Positions 17,037 to 24,664 of a DNA stretch of 64,000 nucleotides are shown here, in pieces. The stretch comes from Novosphingobium pentaromativorans US6-1 (GTDB lineage: Bacteria; Pseudomonadota; Alphaproteobacteria; Sphingomonadales; Sphingomonadaceae). The position numbers and the translations under genes are program-made. The stretch lies in NCBI RefSeq assembly GCF_000767465.1, contig NZ_CP009291.1, forward strand, positions 3,328,501-3,392,500, in the 5' to 3' direction. Below the pieces are notes generated by a model that saw only the letters and a list, made by a program, of their open reading frames with translations, was not told where the DNA came from and ran no database searches. Numbering within the stretch: the stretch's first letter is position 1; the number at the start of each line of letters is the position of its first letter.

Positions 17037-17797
17037 GCCTTGTAGCGATCCATCAGGTTGGACATTGACGCATCGTGCGTCAGGTCGAGCTGCAATGGCG
17101 TCACCGAGACAAATCCTTCCGCGATGGCTTCCAGGTCGGTGTTTTGACCGGGGGTATGCTCAATACCGTGTAAACCAAACCAGAAATAAGGAAAACCTCT
17201 AGGATCAATGCCTTCCACAACCGATCCGCGGGCGTAGTCATGGAATCCCTGCCTCACGACGCGGATGCCGTTAACCTTGTCTGCAGGCAGCGCCGGAAAG
17301 TTGACGTTGATCAGCGTGCGCGGTGCGAAGGGGGCGTCGATCAGCGGCCGCAGCGCCTTGGCGCCCCATGCCTCGGCAGCGGAAAAGTCGACGTTGTTGC
17401 CCACGCCTTCCTTGGAATAGACCTGGCTCAGCGCGATCGAGGGTATGCCGGCCAGCGCGCCCTCCATGGCGGCCGAGACCGTACCCGAATAGGTGATGTC
17501 ATCGCCCAGGTTCGCGCCGCGGTTCACGCCCGACAGGATCAGGTCGGGCGCGCCGGGCAGCACCTTGCGCAGCGCCATCGTCACTGAATCGGTCGGCGTT
17601 CCCGAGACCGAGAAGCGCCGCGGCGCGTGTTCGCGCAGGCGCACCGGGCGCGTCAGCGTCAACGAGTGACCGGCGCCCGATTGCTCCTCGCTCGGCGCAC
17701 AGATCCAGATGTCGTCCGAGAGCTGCGCGGCGATCTTCTCGAGAACGTAGAGGCCCGGCGCGTTGATGCCGTCGTCGTTGGTGAGAAGAATGCGCAT
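17033..17797 (-). CDS. surE: 5'/3'-nucleotidase SurE
   Basis: 254 residues. SurE hydrolyses nucleoside monophosphates and is tied to stationary-phase survival. The metal-binding start MRILLTNDDGINAPG (D8, D9), the APSEEQSGAGHSLT block and SGVNRGANLGDDITYSGTV are intact. The order serS-surE-nlpD with an ATGA overlap to nlpD is the usual one. No pcm gene is present between them. Confidence 0.97.
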   Translation of the reverse strand: MRILLTNDDGINAPGLYVLEKIAAQLSDDIWICAPSEEQSGAGHSLTLTRPVRLREHAPRRFSVSGTPTDSVTMALRKVLPGAPDLILSGVNRGANLGDDITYSGTVSAAMEGALAGIPSIALSQVYSKEGVGNNVDFSAAEAWGAKALRPLIDAPFAPRTLINVNFPALPADKVNGIRVVRQGFHDYARGSVVEGIDPRGFPYFWFGLHGIEHTPGQNTDLEAIAEGFVSVTPLQLDLTHDASMSNLMDRYKA

Positions 17798-17880
17798 CGA
17801 TCAAATTCCTTCGTGGCCCCGAATTGCCTGCGGAGCCGATTGTCGGGCTGTTTGCCGGCGATTGCCCGCCGGCGCGTCGT

Positions 17881-19161
17881 TCAGGCGAGCGGTTCCAGCT
17901 TCTCGATCCCGCCCATCCAGGGCTTGAGCCTTTCGGGCACCGCGACCGAACCGTCTTCCTGCTGGTAGTTCTCCAGTACGGCCACGAGAGTGCGGCCGAC
18001 CGCAAGGCCCGAGCCGTTCAGCGTGTGCAGGAACTCGGTCTTCTTGGAGCCTTCGGGCTTGTAGCGTGCGTTCATGCGCCGCGCCTGGAAGTCGCCACAG
18101 TTGGAGATCGAGCTGATCTCGCGGTAGGCGCTCTGCCCGGGTAGCCAGACTTCGAGGTCGAAGGTCTTGCGCGCGGTGGCGCCCATGTCGCCGGCGCAGA
18201 GCAGGACCTTGCGATAGGGAAGTTCCAGCGCCTGCAGGATGCCTTCGGCTGCCGCGACCATGCGCTCGTGCTCCGCCTCGCTCTCTTCCGGCTTGCAGAC
18301 GGTGACGAGTTCGACCTTCTCGAACTGGTGCTGGCGGATGAAGCCGCGCGTGTCGCGGCCCGCCGCCCCGGCCTCGGAACGGAAGCAGGGGGTCAGCGCG
18401 GTCATGCGCAGGGGCAGGGCCTCGGCATCGACGATCTGTTCGCGCACCGCGTTGGTCAGGCTGACTTCGGCGGTAGGGATCAGCCAGCGTCCATCGGTTG
18501 TCTGGAACAGGTCCTCGGAGAACTTGGGAAGCTGACCGGTGCCGAAGGCTGCATCGTCCTTGACCAGCAGCGGGACATTGCATTCCATGTAGCCGTTGTC
18601 GGCGGTCTGCGTGTCGAGCATGAACTGGGCAAGGGCACGGTGCAGGCGCGCCATCTGGCCCTTCAGGAACGTGAAGCGCGCGCCCGATAGCAGGGCGCCG
18701 GTCTCGAAGTCGAGGCCGAGGGCCGGGCCGAGATCCGCGTGTTCCTTGGGCGTGAAGGCGAATTCGCGCGGGGTGCCCCACTTCGCGACTTCGACGTTCT
18801 GCGTCTCGTCCTCGCCATCGGGAACCTCGTCGACCGGGATGTTGGGCAGGCGCGCCAGTTCGTCCTGCAGCCTGGCGCTCAGTTCCTTCTCCTGCGCCTC
18901 GAGCGCGGGGAGGGTTTCCTTGAGCTGCGCGACTTCGGCCTTCAGCGCCTCGGCGGTTTCCTTGTCGCCCTGGCCCATCGCCTTGCCGATCGCCTTGGAC
19001 GCCTCGTTGCGGCGGTTCTGGCCTTCCTGCATGCGCGTCGCGACCGCGCGGCGCTGCTCGTCGAGCGCGAGGATCTGGGCGGAAGCGGGTTCAACCCCGC
19101 GGCGGGCGAGACCGGCGTCGAAAGCGGCCGGGTTGTCACGGATCAGGCGGATATCATGCAT
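17881..19161 (-). CDS. serS: Seryl-tRNA synthetase
   Basis: 426 residues, typical length. It has the N-terminal coiled-coil arm that grips tRNA-Ser (about residues 25-100) and the class II catalytic core: motif 2 near [20 protein letters not shown] and motif 3 [18 protein letters not shown]. The start [15 protein letters not shown] is the family start. It heads the serS-surE-nlpD group with an 83-bp gap before surE. Confidence 0.98.
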   Translation of the reverse strand: MHDIRLIRDNPAAFDAGLARRGVEPASAQILALDEQRRAVATRMQEGQNRRNEASKAIGKAMGQGDKETAEALKAEVAQLKETLPALEAQEKELSARLQDELARLPNIPVDEVPDGEDETQNVEVAKWGTPREFAFTPKEHADLGPALGLDFETGALLSGARFTFLKGQMARLHRALAQFMLDTQTADNGYMECNVPLLVKDDAAFGTGQLPKFSEDLFQTTDGRWLIPTAEVSLTNAVREQIVDAEALPLRMTALTPCFRSEAGAAGRDTRGFIRQHQFEKVELVTVCKPEESEAEHERMVAAAEGILQALELPYRKVLLCAGDMGATARKTFDLEVWLPGQSAYREISSISNCGDFQARRMNARYKPEGSKKTEFLHTLNGSGLAVGRTLVAVLENYQQEDGSVAVPERLKPWMGGIEKLEPLA

Positions 19162-19215
19162 GGCGCCGGGCTATGCCGCCTCGGCGAGTCCGGCGCAAGC
19201 GCGAGATGGCCTGCG

Positions 19216-19407
19216 TCACTCAGCCTTGCAGGTGCGAATTCCCAGCAGTGAATAAAGCGGGCAGGTGCGCAGCAGCCCCGTCATCAACGGGACGAGGCCG
19301 ATCCAGCCCCACGGCGTCTTCGGTCCGACGAAGACGAGGGCAATGAGGACGATTCCCAGAACGATACGTCCCAATCGGTCCAGCGTGCCGACGTTTGTCT
19401 TGAACAT
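19216..19407 (-). CDS. DUF2892 (YgaP-like) small membrane protein
   Basis: 63 residues from ATG 19407, which has GGAGGGAATT before it; a longer frame upstream is rejected. The pattern NVGTLDRLGRIVLGIVLI, then a second hydrophobic segment and RTCPLYSLLGIRTC, is that of DUF2892 proteins related to the membrane anchor of YgaP. This is the last host gene before the prophage. Confidence 0.9.
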   Translation of the reverse strand: MFKTNVGTLDRLGRIVLGIVLIALVFVGPKTPWGWIGLVPLMTGLLRTCPLYSLLGIRTCKAE

Positions 19408-19504
19408 GGCAATTCCCTCCTTCGATGAAGGAGCCATGCGCCGGTTCGTGCATGCGGCGCATTGATTGCGATCAATCGCGGAAGTTCGGGATCTGTCCGA
19501 GAAA

Positions 19505-19567
19505 CCATCCAATGGATGGTGGGCGCGACAGGGATTGAACCTGTGACCCCACCCGTGTGAAGGGTGT
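19505..19567. repeat. attL core repeat with tRNA-Val 3' remnant
   Basis: 63 bp identical to 63458-63520. It includes the 3' 51 nt of tRNA-Val (19517-19567, minus strand: CCA end, T arm and half of the anticodon arm) but lacks the 5' half, so it is not a functional tRNA here. Identity stops at A/G on the left and T/G on the right, which fixes the core limits. Confidence 0.95.
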
Positions 19568-19573
19568 TAAGAC

Positions 19574-21049
19574 ATGGAAAACGGCCAAATCTCGTCAGCC
19601 AGTTCCGGAACAGATCATGATTCAAGCGCGAACAAAGCGCGAGCTGCTGACCATTTGCTGACCACGGGCGATCCAGCCGCCCCGTGGGCTCCTGACCTGA
19701 TCATATACCACGACAAGTGCGCGGACGGAATCGTTGCGGCCTGGGCTTGCTGGCGCCGCTGGGGAAATCGCCCCGCCTACATCGCCTGCAACTATGGCCA
19801 CACGCCGCCTTACGCCGAGGCCATGGGCTGCAATGTCCTGATCGTCGACTTCTCGTTTCCAGCCGATGAGCTGCGGGCCATGATCGAAGCAGGAGCGCAG
19901 TCGATCGTGATCCTCGACCATCACAAGACGGCGCAAGCCGCCCTTGCCCCCTTCCAGGTCTTCGCTGATCGCCCGGAGCGGTTTACACCCGCCGTTGCTG
20001 CATCGATGATCAACGACCTGCAGATCGGAGGATACCCGCCAATCCTCGCACTCTTCGACATGAACCGGAGCGGCGCGCGCATGGCGTGGGATTTCGCCAG
20101 CCACTTCACGTTCACACCGCTCCTCGTCCAGCTCGCTGAGCAGTATGACTTGTGGCGATTCGTGCCGGGCACGCACTCCCCGGCCGAGGCGCTGCACGTC
20201 GAGATCCAGGCGGGCGACATGACGGTCGAACGCATGGAGGTGCTGGACGGCCAGCTCACTGCGGGAGACGGGCCCATCGAGCGCGGCCGCGCCATCCTGC
20301 GCTGGAAGGATCAGCTCGTGCAGGAGATCGCCGCACGCGCCCATCTGCGGACCGTGGCGGGCGTCGAGGGCGTGATTGCCGTCGAGTGCCCTTACTCGCT
20401 CGTGTCGGCCGTCGGGCACTACCTCCTGGACCAGCATCCAGCCGCACCATTCGCCGCGATATCGGTGAGCGGCGAGAAGTCCGTCACCTGGTCACTGCGC
20501 AGCCACGACGACCGCACCGACGTCAGCGAGGTTGCCAAGAGCATGGGCGGGGGAGGGCACCGCAACGCGGCGGGGTTCCGGGAGGGTAAGACCTTAAACC
20601 AAGTGTGCGAGGCTTTGGCAGCCAAGGTCGCGCAGCAGGGCGCCGATCTCGTCTATCAGGCGAAGATGCTTGAGCGCGTGCGCGATGGCCTGGTCTTCAT
20701 GGACGAACTTGAGGACGAGGGCGACCGTGTCTATTTCGGCAGCAGCAACCACGCCGACCACTTCCGCGATCTAGACCGCGACATCCGCGCTTGGGATTTC
20801 GAGCGCGCCGTCGTTCCAGCGGAGGATCGCGACCTCTATGCAGAGATGCGGGCGCTGCGGGCTGAGAACGACCGGCTGCGCGAAATGCTCGAGAACCCGC
20901 CGAAGCATAGGTACTGGCGACCCGGTGAGCCTGACTGCCCGCCAGAACTGAAGGCCGGTAACGGCGAACTGCACACGCTGCGCTGCAAGGCCTGTGGGCA
21001 GGACAACCCGCGGGACCAGATATGCCGTGCTGGCTTGGGAGAGCAGTGA
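19574..21049 (+). CDS. DHH/DHHA1 family phosphoesterase
   Basis: 491 residues. The DHH domain has its metal ligands: HDKCADG (D51), VDFSFP (D92) and DHHKTA (D115-H117). The DHHA1 domain ends in SMGGGGHRNAAGF (about residues 324-336). A coiled coil and a CxxC-containing tail follow. Relatives cleave short oligonucleotides or cyclic dinucleotides; the substrate here is unknown. ATG 19574 lies just 7 bp after the att core, and the first 35 codons include an arm-site repeat, so the true start may be further in, for example a TTG near 19655. Confidence 0.88.
   Translation: MENGQISSASSGTDHDSSANKARAADHLLTTGDPAAPWAPDLIIYHDKCADGIVAAWACWRRWGNRPAYIACNYGHTPPYAEAMGCNVLIVDFSFPADELRAMIEAGAQSIVILDHHKTAQAALAPFQVFADRPERFTPAVAASMINDLQIGGYPPILALFDMNRSGARMAWDFASHFTFTPLLVQLAEQYDLWRFVPGTHSPAEALHVEIQAGDMTVERMEVLDGQLTAGDGPIERGRAILRWKDQLVQEIAARAHLRTVAGVEGVIAVECPYSLVSAVGHYLLDQHPAAPFAAISVSGEKSVTWSLRSHDDRTDVSEVAKSMGGGGHRNAAGFREGKTLNQVCEALAAKVAQQGADLVYQAKMLERVRDGLVFMDELEDEGDRVYFGSSNHADHFRDLDRDIRAWDFERAVVPAEDRDLYAEMRALRAENDRLREMLENPPKHRYWRPGEPDCPPELKAGNGELHTLRCKACGQDNPRDQICRAGLGEQ
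19645..19665 (+). repeat. Candidate integrase arm-type site, left
   Basis: A 21-bp sequence holding two copies of GCTGACCA 11 bp apart, identical to 63377-63397 and in the same orientation, 78 bp inside attL. Paired direct repeats at this distance on each side of the core are typical of tyrosine-integrase arm sites. Confidence 0.6.
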
Positions 21050-21228
21050 TGGAAAACGCAATGGCCGTCTTTGCGGCGATCAGGAAGTTGACCTTTTCCG
21101 AGATGGTGGCGCTCGCAACCGAGCTTCGTGACAGCGCGAACGCAGATACGTTCGATTACACCGACCAGTACGAATGGGCGAAGCTGCTCGATGGCCTGGC
21201 TCGTAGCTACAAGGACCTGGCCGAATGA
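21049..21228 (+). CDS. Small phage protein of unknown function
   Basis: 59 residues from ATG 21049, which overlaps the stop of the DHH gene (TGATG). It is a helical, acidic protein with no family I recognise; a segment LTFSEMVALATELRD looks amphipathic. The next gene starts in an ATGA overlap, so it belongs to the left-end operon. Confidence 0.7.
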   Translation: MENAMAVFAAIRKLTFSEMVALATELRDSANADTFDYTDQYEWAKLLDGLARSYKDLAE

Positions 21229-21548
21229 CGATGCTTAAAGTGACTGAGGCGGACCACCAGGCCTATCTCGCATGGAGCAACCTACCTCCTCGGGACCGGG
21301 AGGCCGTGCTCGCGGGCGAGTGGGACGAGACTACCGGAATGCAGGTTCTCGCCCGGCATCGACTTGCATCCGAAAAGGCCGAGCGCGAAGCGTGCGCGAA
21401 GGCGGCTCGCAAAAGGGCAGGCGAGTGGAAGGCCGCTATCAGCAATGGCCTGAAGCGCGTCTCGGTCAGCAAGGCTTATGCAGAGGGCGCGATGATCGAA
21501 GCAGAGGTTATCGCAGCGGCGATCGAGGCCCAGGCCCATGGGATATGA
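21225..21548 (+). CDS. Helical phage protein of unknown function
   Basis: 107 residues, largely alpha-helical and charged (EKAEREACAKAARKRAGEW). It is coupled to the gene before it by ATGA and overlaps the next by 11 bp. Similar small proteins are common in phage accessory operons, but no function can be assigned. Confidence 0.7.
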   Translation: MTMLKVTEADHQAYLAWSNLPPRDREAVLAGEWDETTGMQVLARHRLASEKAEREACAKAARKRAGEWKAAISNGLKRVSVSKAYAEGAMIEAEVIAAAIEAQAHGI

Positions 21549-21789
21549 AGTCACGATCCGCTGCGACGACGGCAAGGGCGATCCGGTTGGCAAGCGCCAG
21601 TGCGTCACCTATGCGCGCAGCGATGCTGATAAGCCGCGGCGCGAGGCCGCTACCAGCCGCGATGCGGTCTATGCGGTCGAGAAGCGCGCAAAGGCCGCAG
21701 GGTGGAAGCTGATCAGGAGGGCAGGGCACCCGGCGCGGTGGGTGTGTCCGGTGTGCCAGGGCAGTGAACCATCCAACATTTCCGGATAG
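21538..21789 (+). CDS. Small phage protein with CPVC motif
   Basis: 83 residues, basic, with a C-terminal WVCPVC pair that could bind a metal or form a disulfide. It has the last stop codon of the left-end + strand cluster before a non-coding stretch. Confidence 0.65.
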   Translation: MGYEVTIRCDDGKGDPVGKRQCVTYARSDADKPRREAATSRDAVYAVEKRAKAAGWKLIRRAGHPARWVCPVCQGSEPSNISG

Positions 21790-22132
21790 TTGCAACCCCA
21801 TCTGATAAAGGGTAGATTTCTCAAGCACAGCAGGCCTCGAACGCATCGCCGTTCAACCTGCAGGCGCTATCCGGTACAACCGGAGTTTTCACACAGTCAA
21901 GGCCGCTGTGGCGTCGTAAGGCCTACCTCCCGAACTCCGCCGGCGGTATCGTTAGCTATCCGTGAGGCAATGAAAAAAGGCCCGGACAATGCCGGGCCTA
22001 AGTGCAGGTACTGGGCCGAAGCGAAAGGAGCAGGGTCTGCGATACCTCGTTCGACTTCGTGACTGTACACCTATCCGGCGCGTGCGAAAAGAGTATCTAC
22101 CGGAACGTAAGGAGAACGGATAGAAGGCGGGC
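21790..22132. other. Non-coding stretch between left-end genes
   Basis: No convincing gene. It contains the terminator for minus-strand late transcription at 21973-21999 and, near its right end, the ribosome-binding site of the next + strand gene (AAGGAG at about 22109). No strong + strand promoter was recognised. Confidence 0.6.
21973..21999 (-). terminator. Terminator of the late (minus-strand) operon
   Basis: Read on the minus strand, AGGCCCGG and CCGGGCCT form an 8-bp hairpin followed by TTTTTT. It sits about 400 bp past the last late gene, so it should end the lysis transcript. Confidence 0.85.
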
Positions 22133-22399
22133 ATGACCTACCTCTCCCGATTCTCCACCATGTCCGACGACGAGATCGCCGACGAAGCCCAGCGCCGGTT
22201 TGATCGCGTGAAGGAATCGACCAGCGCCGAGATCGGGCTCATCGAACTGCGCAACATCATGCCCGAGATGATCACCCGGTTACGCAAGCACGCCGACACG
22301 ATGCGGGATATCGTCGAGATCCCTGAGTACGATCTCAGCAATCCGGCGCACGTTCAGATGATGCTTGAGCAGGCCGGGAAGGTCAGACAGCCTGACTAG
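22133..22399 (+). CDS. Small phage protein of unknown function
   Basis: 88 residues, helical and acidic (SDDEIADEAQRRFDRVKES). It stands alone on the + strand, convergent with the late operon, and its stop codon is 9 bp from that of the minus-strand membrane peptide. No family recognised. Confidence 0.65.
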   Translation: MTYLSRFSTMSDDEIADEAQRRFDRVKESTSAEIGLIELRNIMPEMITRLRKHADTMRDIVEIPEYDLSNPAHVQMMLEQAGKVRQPD

Positions 22400-22407
22400 G
22401 CCGCGGC

Positions 22408-22575
22408 TCACCGCACCAGGGCGGTGGCGATGAGAATGACCACGGCAAGCCCTATAAACACGAACGTCAGGTTGTATCGAATTTCGTGCGTTTCTTTTTC
22501 GCGCTCAACTTCCATCTCAGCTTCGCTGGGATGTGTGATTTTCTCAATCTCGTCGTCAAGGTCTGACTTGTTCAT
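22408..22575 (-). CDS. Small C-tail-anchored membrane peptide
   Basis: 55 residues. A highly charged N-terminal half (EKITHPSEAEMEVEREKE) is followed by one transmembrane helix (LTFVFIGLAVVILIATAL) and a short tail. It is the last gene of the late operon, 46 bp after Rz1, and could contribute to lysis; that role is inferred only from position and topology. Confidence 0.7.
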   Translation of the reverse strand: MNKSDLDDEIEKITHPSEAEMEVEREKETHEIRYNLTFVFIGLAVVILIATALVR

Positions 22576-22620
22576 CGTATCTCTCTATCGCGCCCGATCC
22601 CTATGGACACAATTTAAGCA

Positions 22621-22926
22621 TCACTTGCTGTGAGTTGAAGGCCATGCCTCGACGGTTCGATGATGACGGCCGGCGCACTCACCGTAAAGAGAGATGAGCG
22701 CGTTCTCCCAGATCGATCGCTCAGGGTCGATCAGCGGAACCGGGCCCAGCGGCAGTGCTGGGCAGTCCTGGCGCAGGTTCGCCTGCAGCTCTGGCATTGG
22801 CGGAACGGACGGCGTCGTTGAGCACGCCGCGCACATCGTCGCCAACAGCGCAATCGGTAGGGACCGGCCGGTCGTGATAGATCTCGCGGATCGTGCTCTC
22901 GCGCACGTTGGTCTGCACTCGTGCAT
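22621..22926 (-). CDS. Outer-membrane spanin lipoprotein (Rz1-like)
   Basis: About 101 residues in a different frame from, and overlapping, the Rz-like gene. A signal ending in a lipobox (TMCAAC) is followed by a Pro-rich segment (STTPSVPPMPEL), the classic Rz1 pattern, then an extended tail. The start is uncertain (ATG 22926 or 22944). With Rz it should fuse inner and outer membranes at the last step of lysis. Confidence 0.75.
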   Translation of the reverse strand: MHECRPTCARARSARSITTGRSLPIALLATMCAACSTTPSVPPMPELQANLRQDCPALPLGPVPLIDPERSIWENALISLYGECAGRHHRTVEAWPSTHSK

Positions 22927-23125
22927 CTTCTCGCTCCTGCTCATAGGCCTGCGCTGCAGCGTCGATCGTTGCGCGCTGCTCGTTGACGAGCTCGGTCGCC
23001 TTCTCGATTCCAGCGAGGACTTCGCTGTCTCGTTTCCAGTCGCGGACCGTCCAACCGCCCCAGGCGCCAACGAGGGCAGCCGCGGCCGCACCGCCGAGGC
23101 ACCAGCTGATGGGGATCGGGTTCAT
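22721..23125 (-). CDS. Inner-membrane spanin (Rz-like)
   Basis: 134 residues. One N-terminal transmembrane helix (about residues 5-25) is followed by a periplasmic coiled coil (KATELVNEQRATIDAAAQA and onward). This is the i-spanin layout, and an Rz1 frame is embedded in its 3' part. It overlaps the holin-like gene by 4 bp. Confidence 0.8.
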   Translation of the reverse strand: MNPIPISWCLGGAAAAALVGAWGGWTVRDWKRDSEVLAGIEKATELVNEQRATIDAAAQAYEQEREDARVQTNVRESTIREIYHDRPVPTDCAVGDDVRGVLNDAVRSANARAAGEPAPGLPSTAAGPGSADRP

Positions 23126-23505
23126 TCTCCATCGTCCTTGATAGAGGCGGGATCATCCTTGCCGAACTGCAACTCCCGGTCGCCCCACTTGGCGCGTAGC
23201 CAGTCGGCGCCGAACACGATCAACCCAAGGATCACGGCGAACCATGCGACGAGCGCGGAGTTGAACCGCATCTGCTCCTGGATCAGATCGAAGAGCGGGC
23301 GGTAGGCCTCGCCCCGAGCAACAGCTCGGCGGGCGAAGTAGGTGTAGATGAAGTTCTGCCCCGACAGCGAGATCATGCCGCCGATCATGGCGAGCGAGAA
23401 CAGCGCACGCATCTGCTGGCGCGTCAGGTTCACGAGGACGGTCAACGCGGAGACGACAGCCCGCAGCGGATGGCCGAGCCAGTGCAGGAACTCGCGGACC
23501 GTCAT
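23122..23505 (-). CDS. Holin-like two-span membrane protein
   Basis: 127 residues with two strong hydrophobic segments (about residues 35-55 and 84-103) and charged ends. Its place between endolysin and spanin with 4-bp overlaps on both sides makes it the best holin candidate. No holin family was recognised by sequence. Confidence 0.7.
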   Translation of the reverse strand: MTVREFLHWLGHPLRAVVSALTVLVNLTRQQMRALFSLAMIGGMISLSGQNFIYTYFARRAVARGEAYRPLFDLIQEQMRFNSALVAWFAVILGLIVFGADWLRAKWGDRELQFGKDDPASIKDDGE

Positions 23506-24155
23506 CGCATCGCACTCGCCAGCTTCTTGTGATAGTCGAACCGCTCGTAGGCCGGGCCGTTGTAGCGACGGGCGAACGCGCGGCAGTCCTCGGGATCGGT
23601 GCTCAAGGCACGCAACTCGTCGGCAAGACCGAAGGCCTCGATGTACCGGCTGAGCAAATCATAGTGCGCGGTCTCGCTCTCCACCGTCGACACGGCCAGC
23701 GCGAACGGGCTTTCATAGCCGAGCTTTGACCAGTGCAGGCCGAGCACCTGGAACTTGCCCCACGAGCACGAGGAAAAAGCCGCGTCTGGGTCTTTGGCGC
23801 AGGCGAGCAGGAGTTTGCCCCAACTGTCCTCGGAATATCTGCCCCCCGTAGCCTGGCTAAAGGATGACGGCGACCATCGGCCTCCGGTCTGTCTGTGGAA
23901 CAGATGGCGCTCGAACAGTATCTTGGGCCGTCCGCGATCGTCGAATCCGCCGCCCGCGCTCTCGACCTTGGCGACGGCAGCGAGCTGCTTGCCGGAGCAG
24001 TGGAGCCGGGATGCGAAGCTGATCAGATCCGCACTGTTCACGGCCGGCGCGGCAATGTTGGTAAGGCGGGCGATCAGCGCGGCGCGGCTCTTAGGGCCGA
24101 ACATGCCATCGGCTACAACACCAAGTCTCGACTGCAGGGCACGAACGTCCATCAC
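23502..24155 (-). CDS. Endolysin, N-acetylmuramidase with peptidoglycan-binding domain
   Basis: 217 residues. An N-terminal PG_binding_1-like motif (VRALQSRLGVVADGMFGPKSR) precedes a DUF3380 muramidase domain with the likely catalytic glutamate in AKVESAGG (E65) and the conserved KILFERHLFHRQT. It cuts the glycan backbone of the cell wall at the end of the lytic cycle. No signal peptide is seen, so it depends on the holin. Confidence 0.93.
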   Translation of the reverse strand: MMDVRALQSRLGVVADGMFGPKSRAALIARLTNIAAPAVNSADLISFASRLHCSGKQLAAVAKVESAGGGFDDRGRPKILFERHLFHRQTGGRWSPSSFSQATGGRYSEDSWGKLLLACAKDPDAAFSSCSWGKFQVLGLHWSKLGYESPFALAVSTVESETAHYDLLSRYIEAFGLADELRALSTDPEDCRAFARRYNGPAYERFDYHKKLASAMR

Positions 24156-24544
24156 TTTGACCTCTCTCTAATCGACAGGACCTCAGCTGCTTGCTCGGTC
24201 GCGATGCGCTGCCGGGCATCACCGTATCCCTGCATCATCGCCTCGAGGTGCTTGTTGCGAGCCTCGGCGACGGCGTGCTGTTCCTTGCATTCGGACAGCT
24301 CTTGCTCGACGTGGTCGAGCCGCTTCGTCAGTGCATCGATCCTGTCTTCGAGGCCTTTGATCAGCTTGTCCGTACTTGCGTCGAGCCGGTCGGCCCTCTT
24401 GTCCATTCGTCCCCCGAAGTATTCGATAATCCACCGCGCGGCGCTGCCCAGCGCCCGCATGATGCCGATGGCAAGAACACCGCCGGCGCCAAGCCCGACA
24501 CCCATCGGCAGCGTTGTCGAAGCAAGAGATGCAAGGTCAGGCAT
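24152..24544 (-). CDS. Membrane-anchored coiled-coil protein of the lysis module
   Basis: 130 residues with an N-terminal hydrophobic segment (GVGLGAGGVLAIGIM) then a long heptad-patterned coiled coil (residues about 45-110). It precedes the endolysin with a 4-bp overlap. Function unknown; an extra spanin-like or holin-regulating role is possible. Confidence 0.7.
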   Translation of the reverse strand: MPDLASLASTTLPMGVGLGAGGVLAIGIMRALGSAARWIIEYFGGRMDKRADRLDASTDKLIKGLEDRIDALTKRLDHVEQELSECKEQHAVAEARNKHLEAMMQGYGDARQRIATEQAAEVLSIRERSK

Positions 24545-24547
24545 CGT

Positions 24548-24664
24548 TCACGCCCTTTGCCTGTAATATGAAGCAAACACAGGATTGCGCAGTTCTTCGG
24601 AGATCTGCGCTTCGCTCATCTGTCCCGAGCGGATGCAGGCAATCAGGCGCTCGAAGTGGCTCAT
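24548..24664 (-). CDS. 38-residue phage protein between tail fibre and lysis genes
   Basis: It begins MSHFERLIACIRSGQMSEAQ and is joined to the tail-fibre gene by an ATGA overlap. Helical with a balanced charge pattern. Small proteins of this look occur at the same place in related prophages as far as I recall; function unknown. Confidence 0.65.
   Translation of the reverse strand: MSHFERLIACIRSGQMSEAQISEELRNPVFASYYRQRA

Noticed and set aside
19517..19567. Second tRNA-Val gene at attL
   Set aside because: Only the 3' half is present; the 5' acceptor, D arm and half of the anticodon arm are missing.
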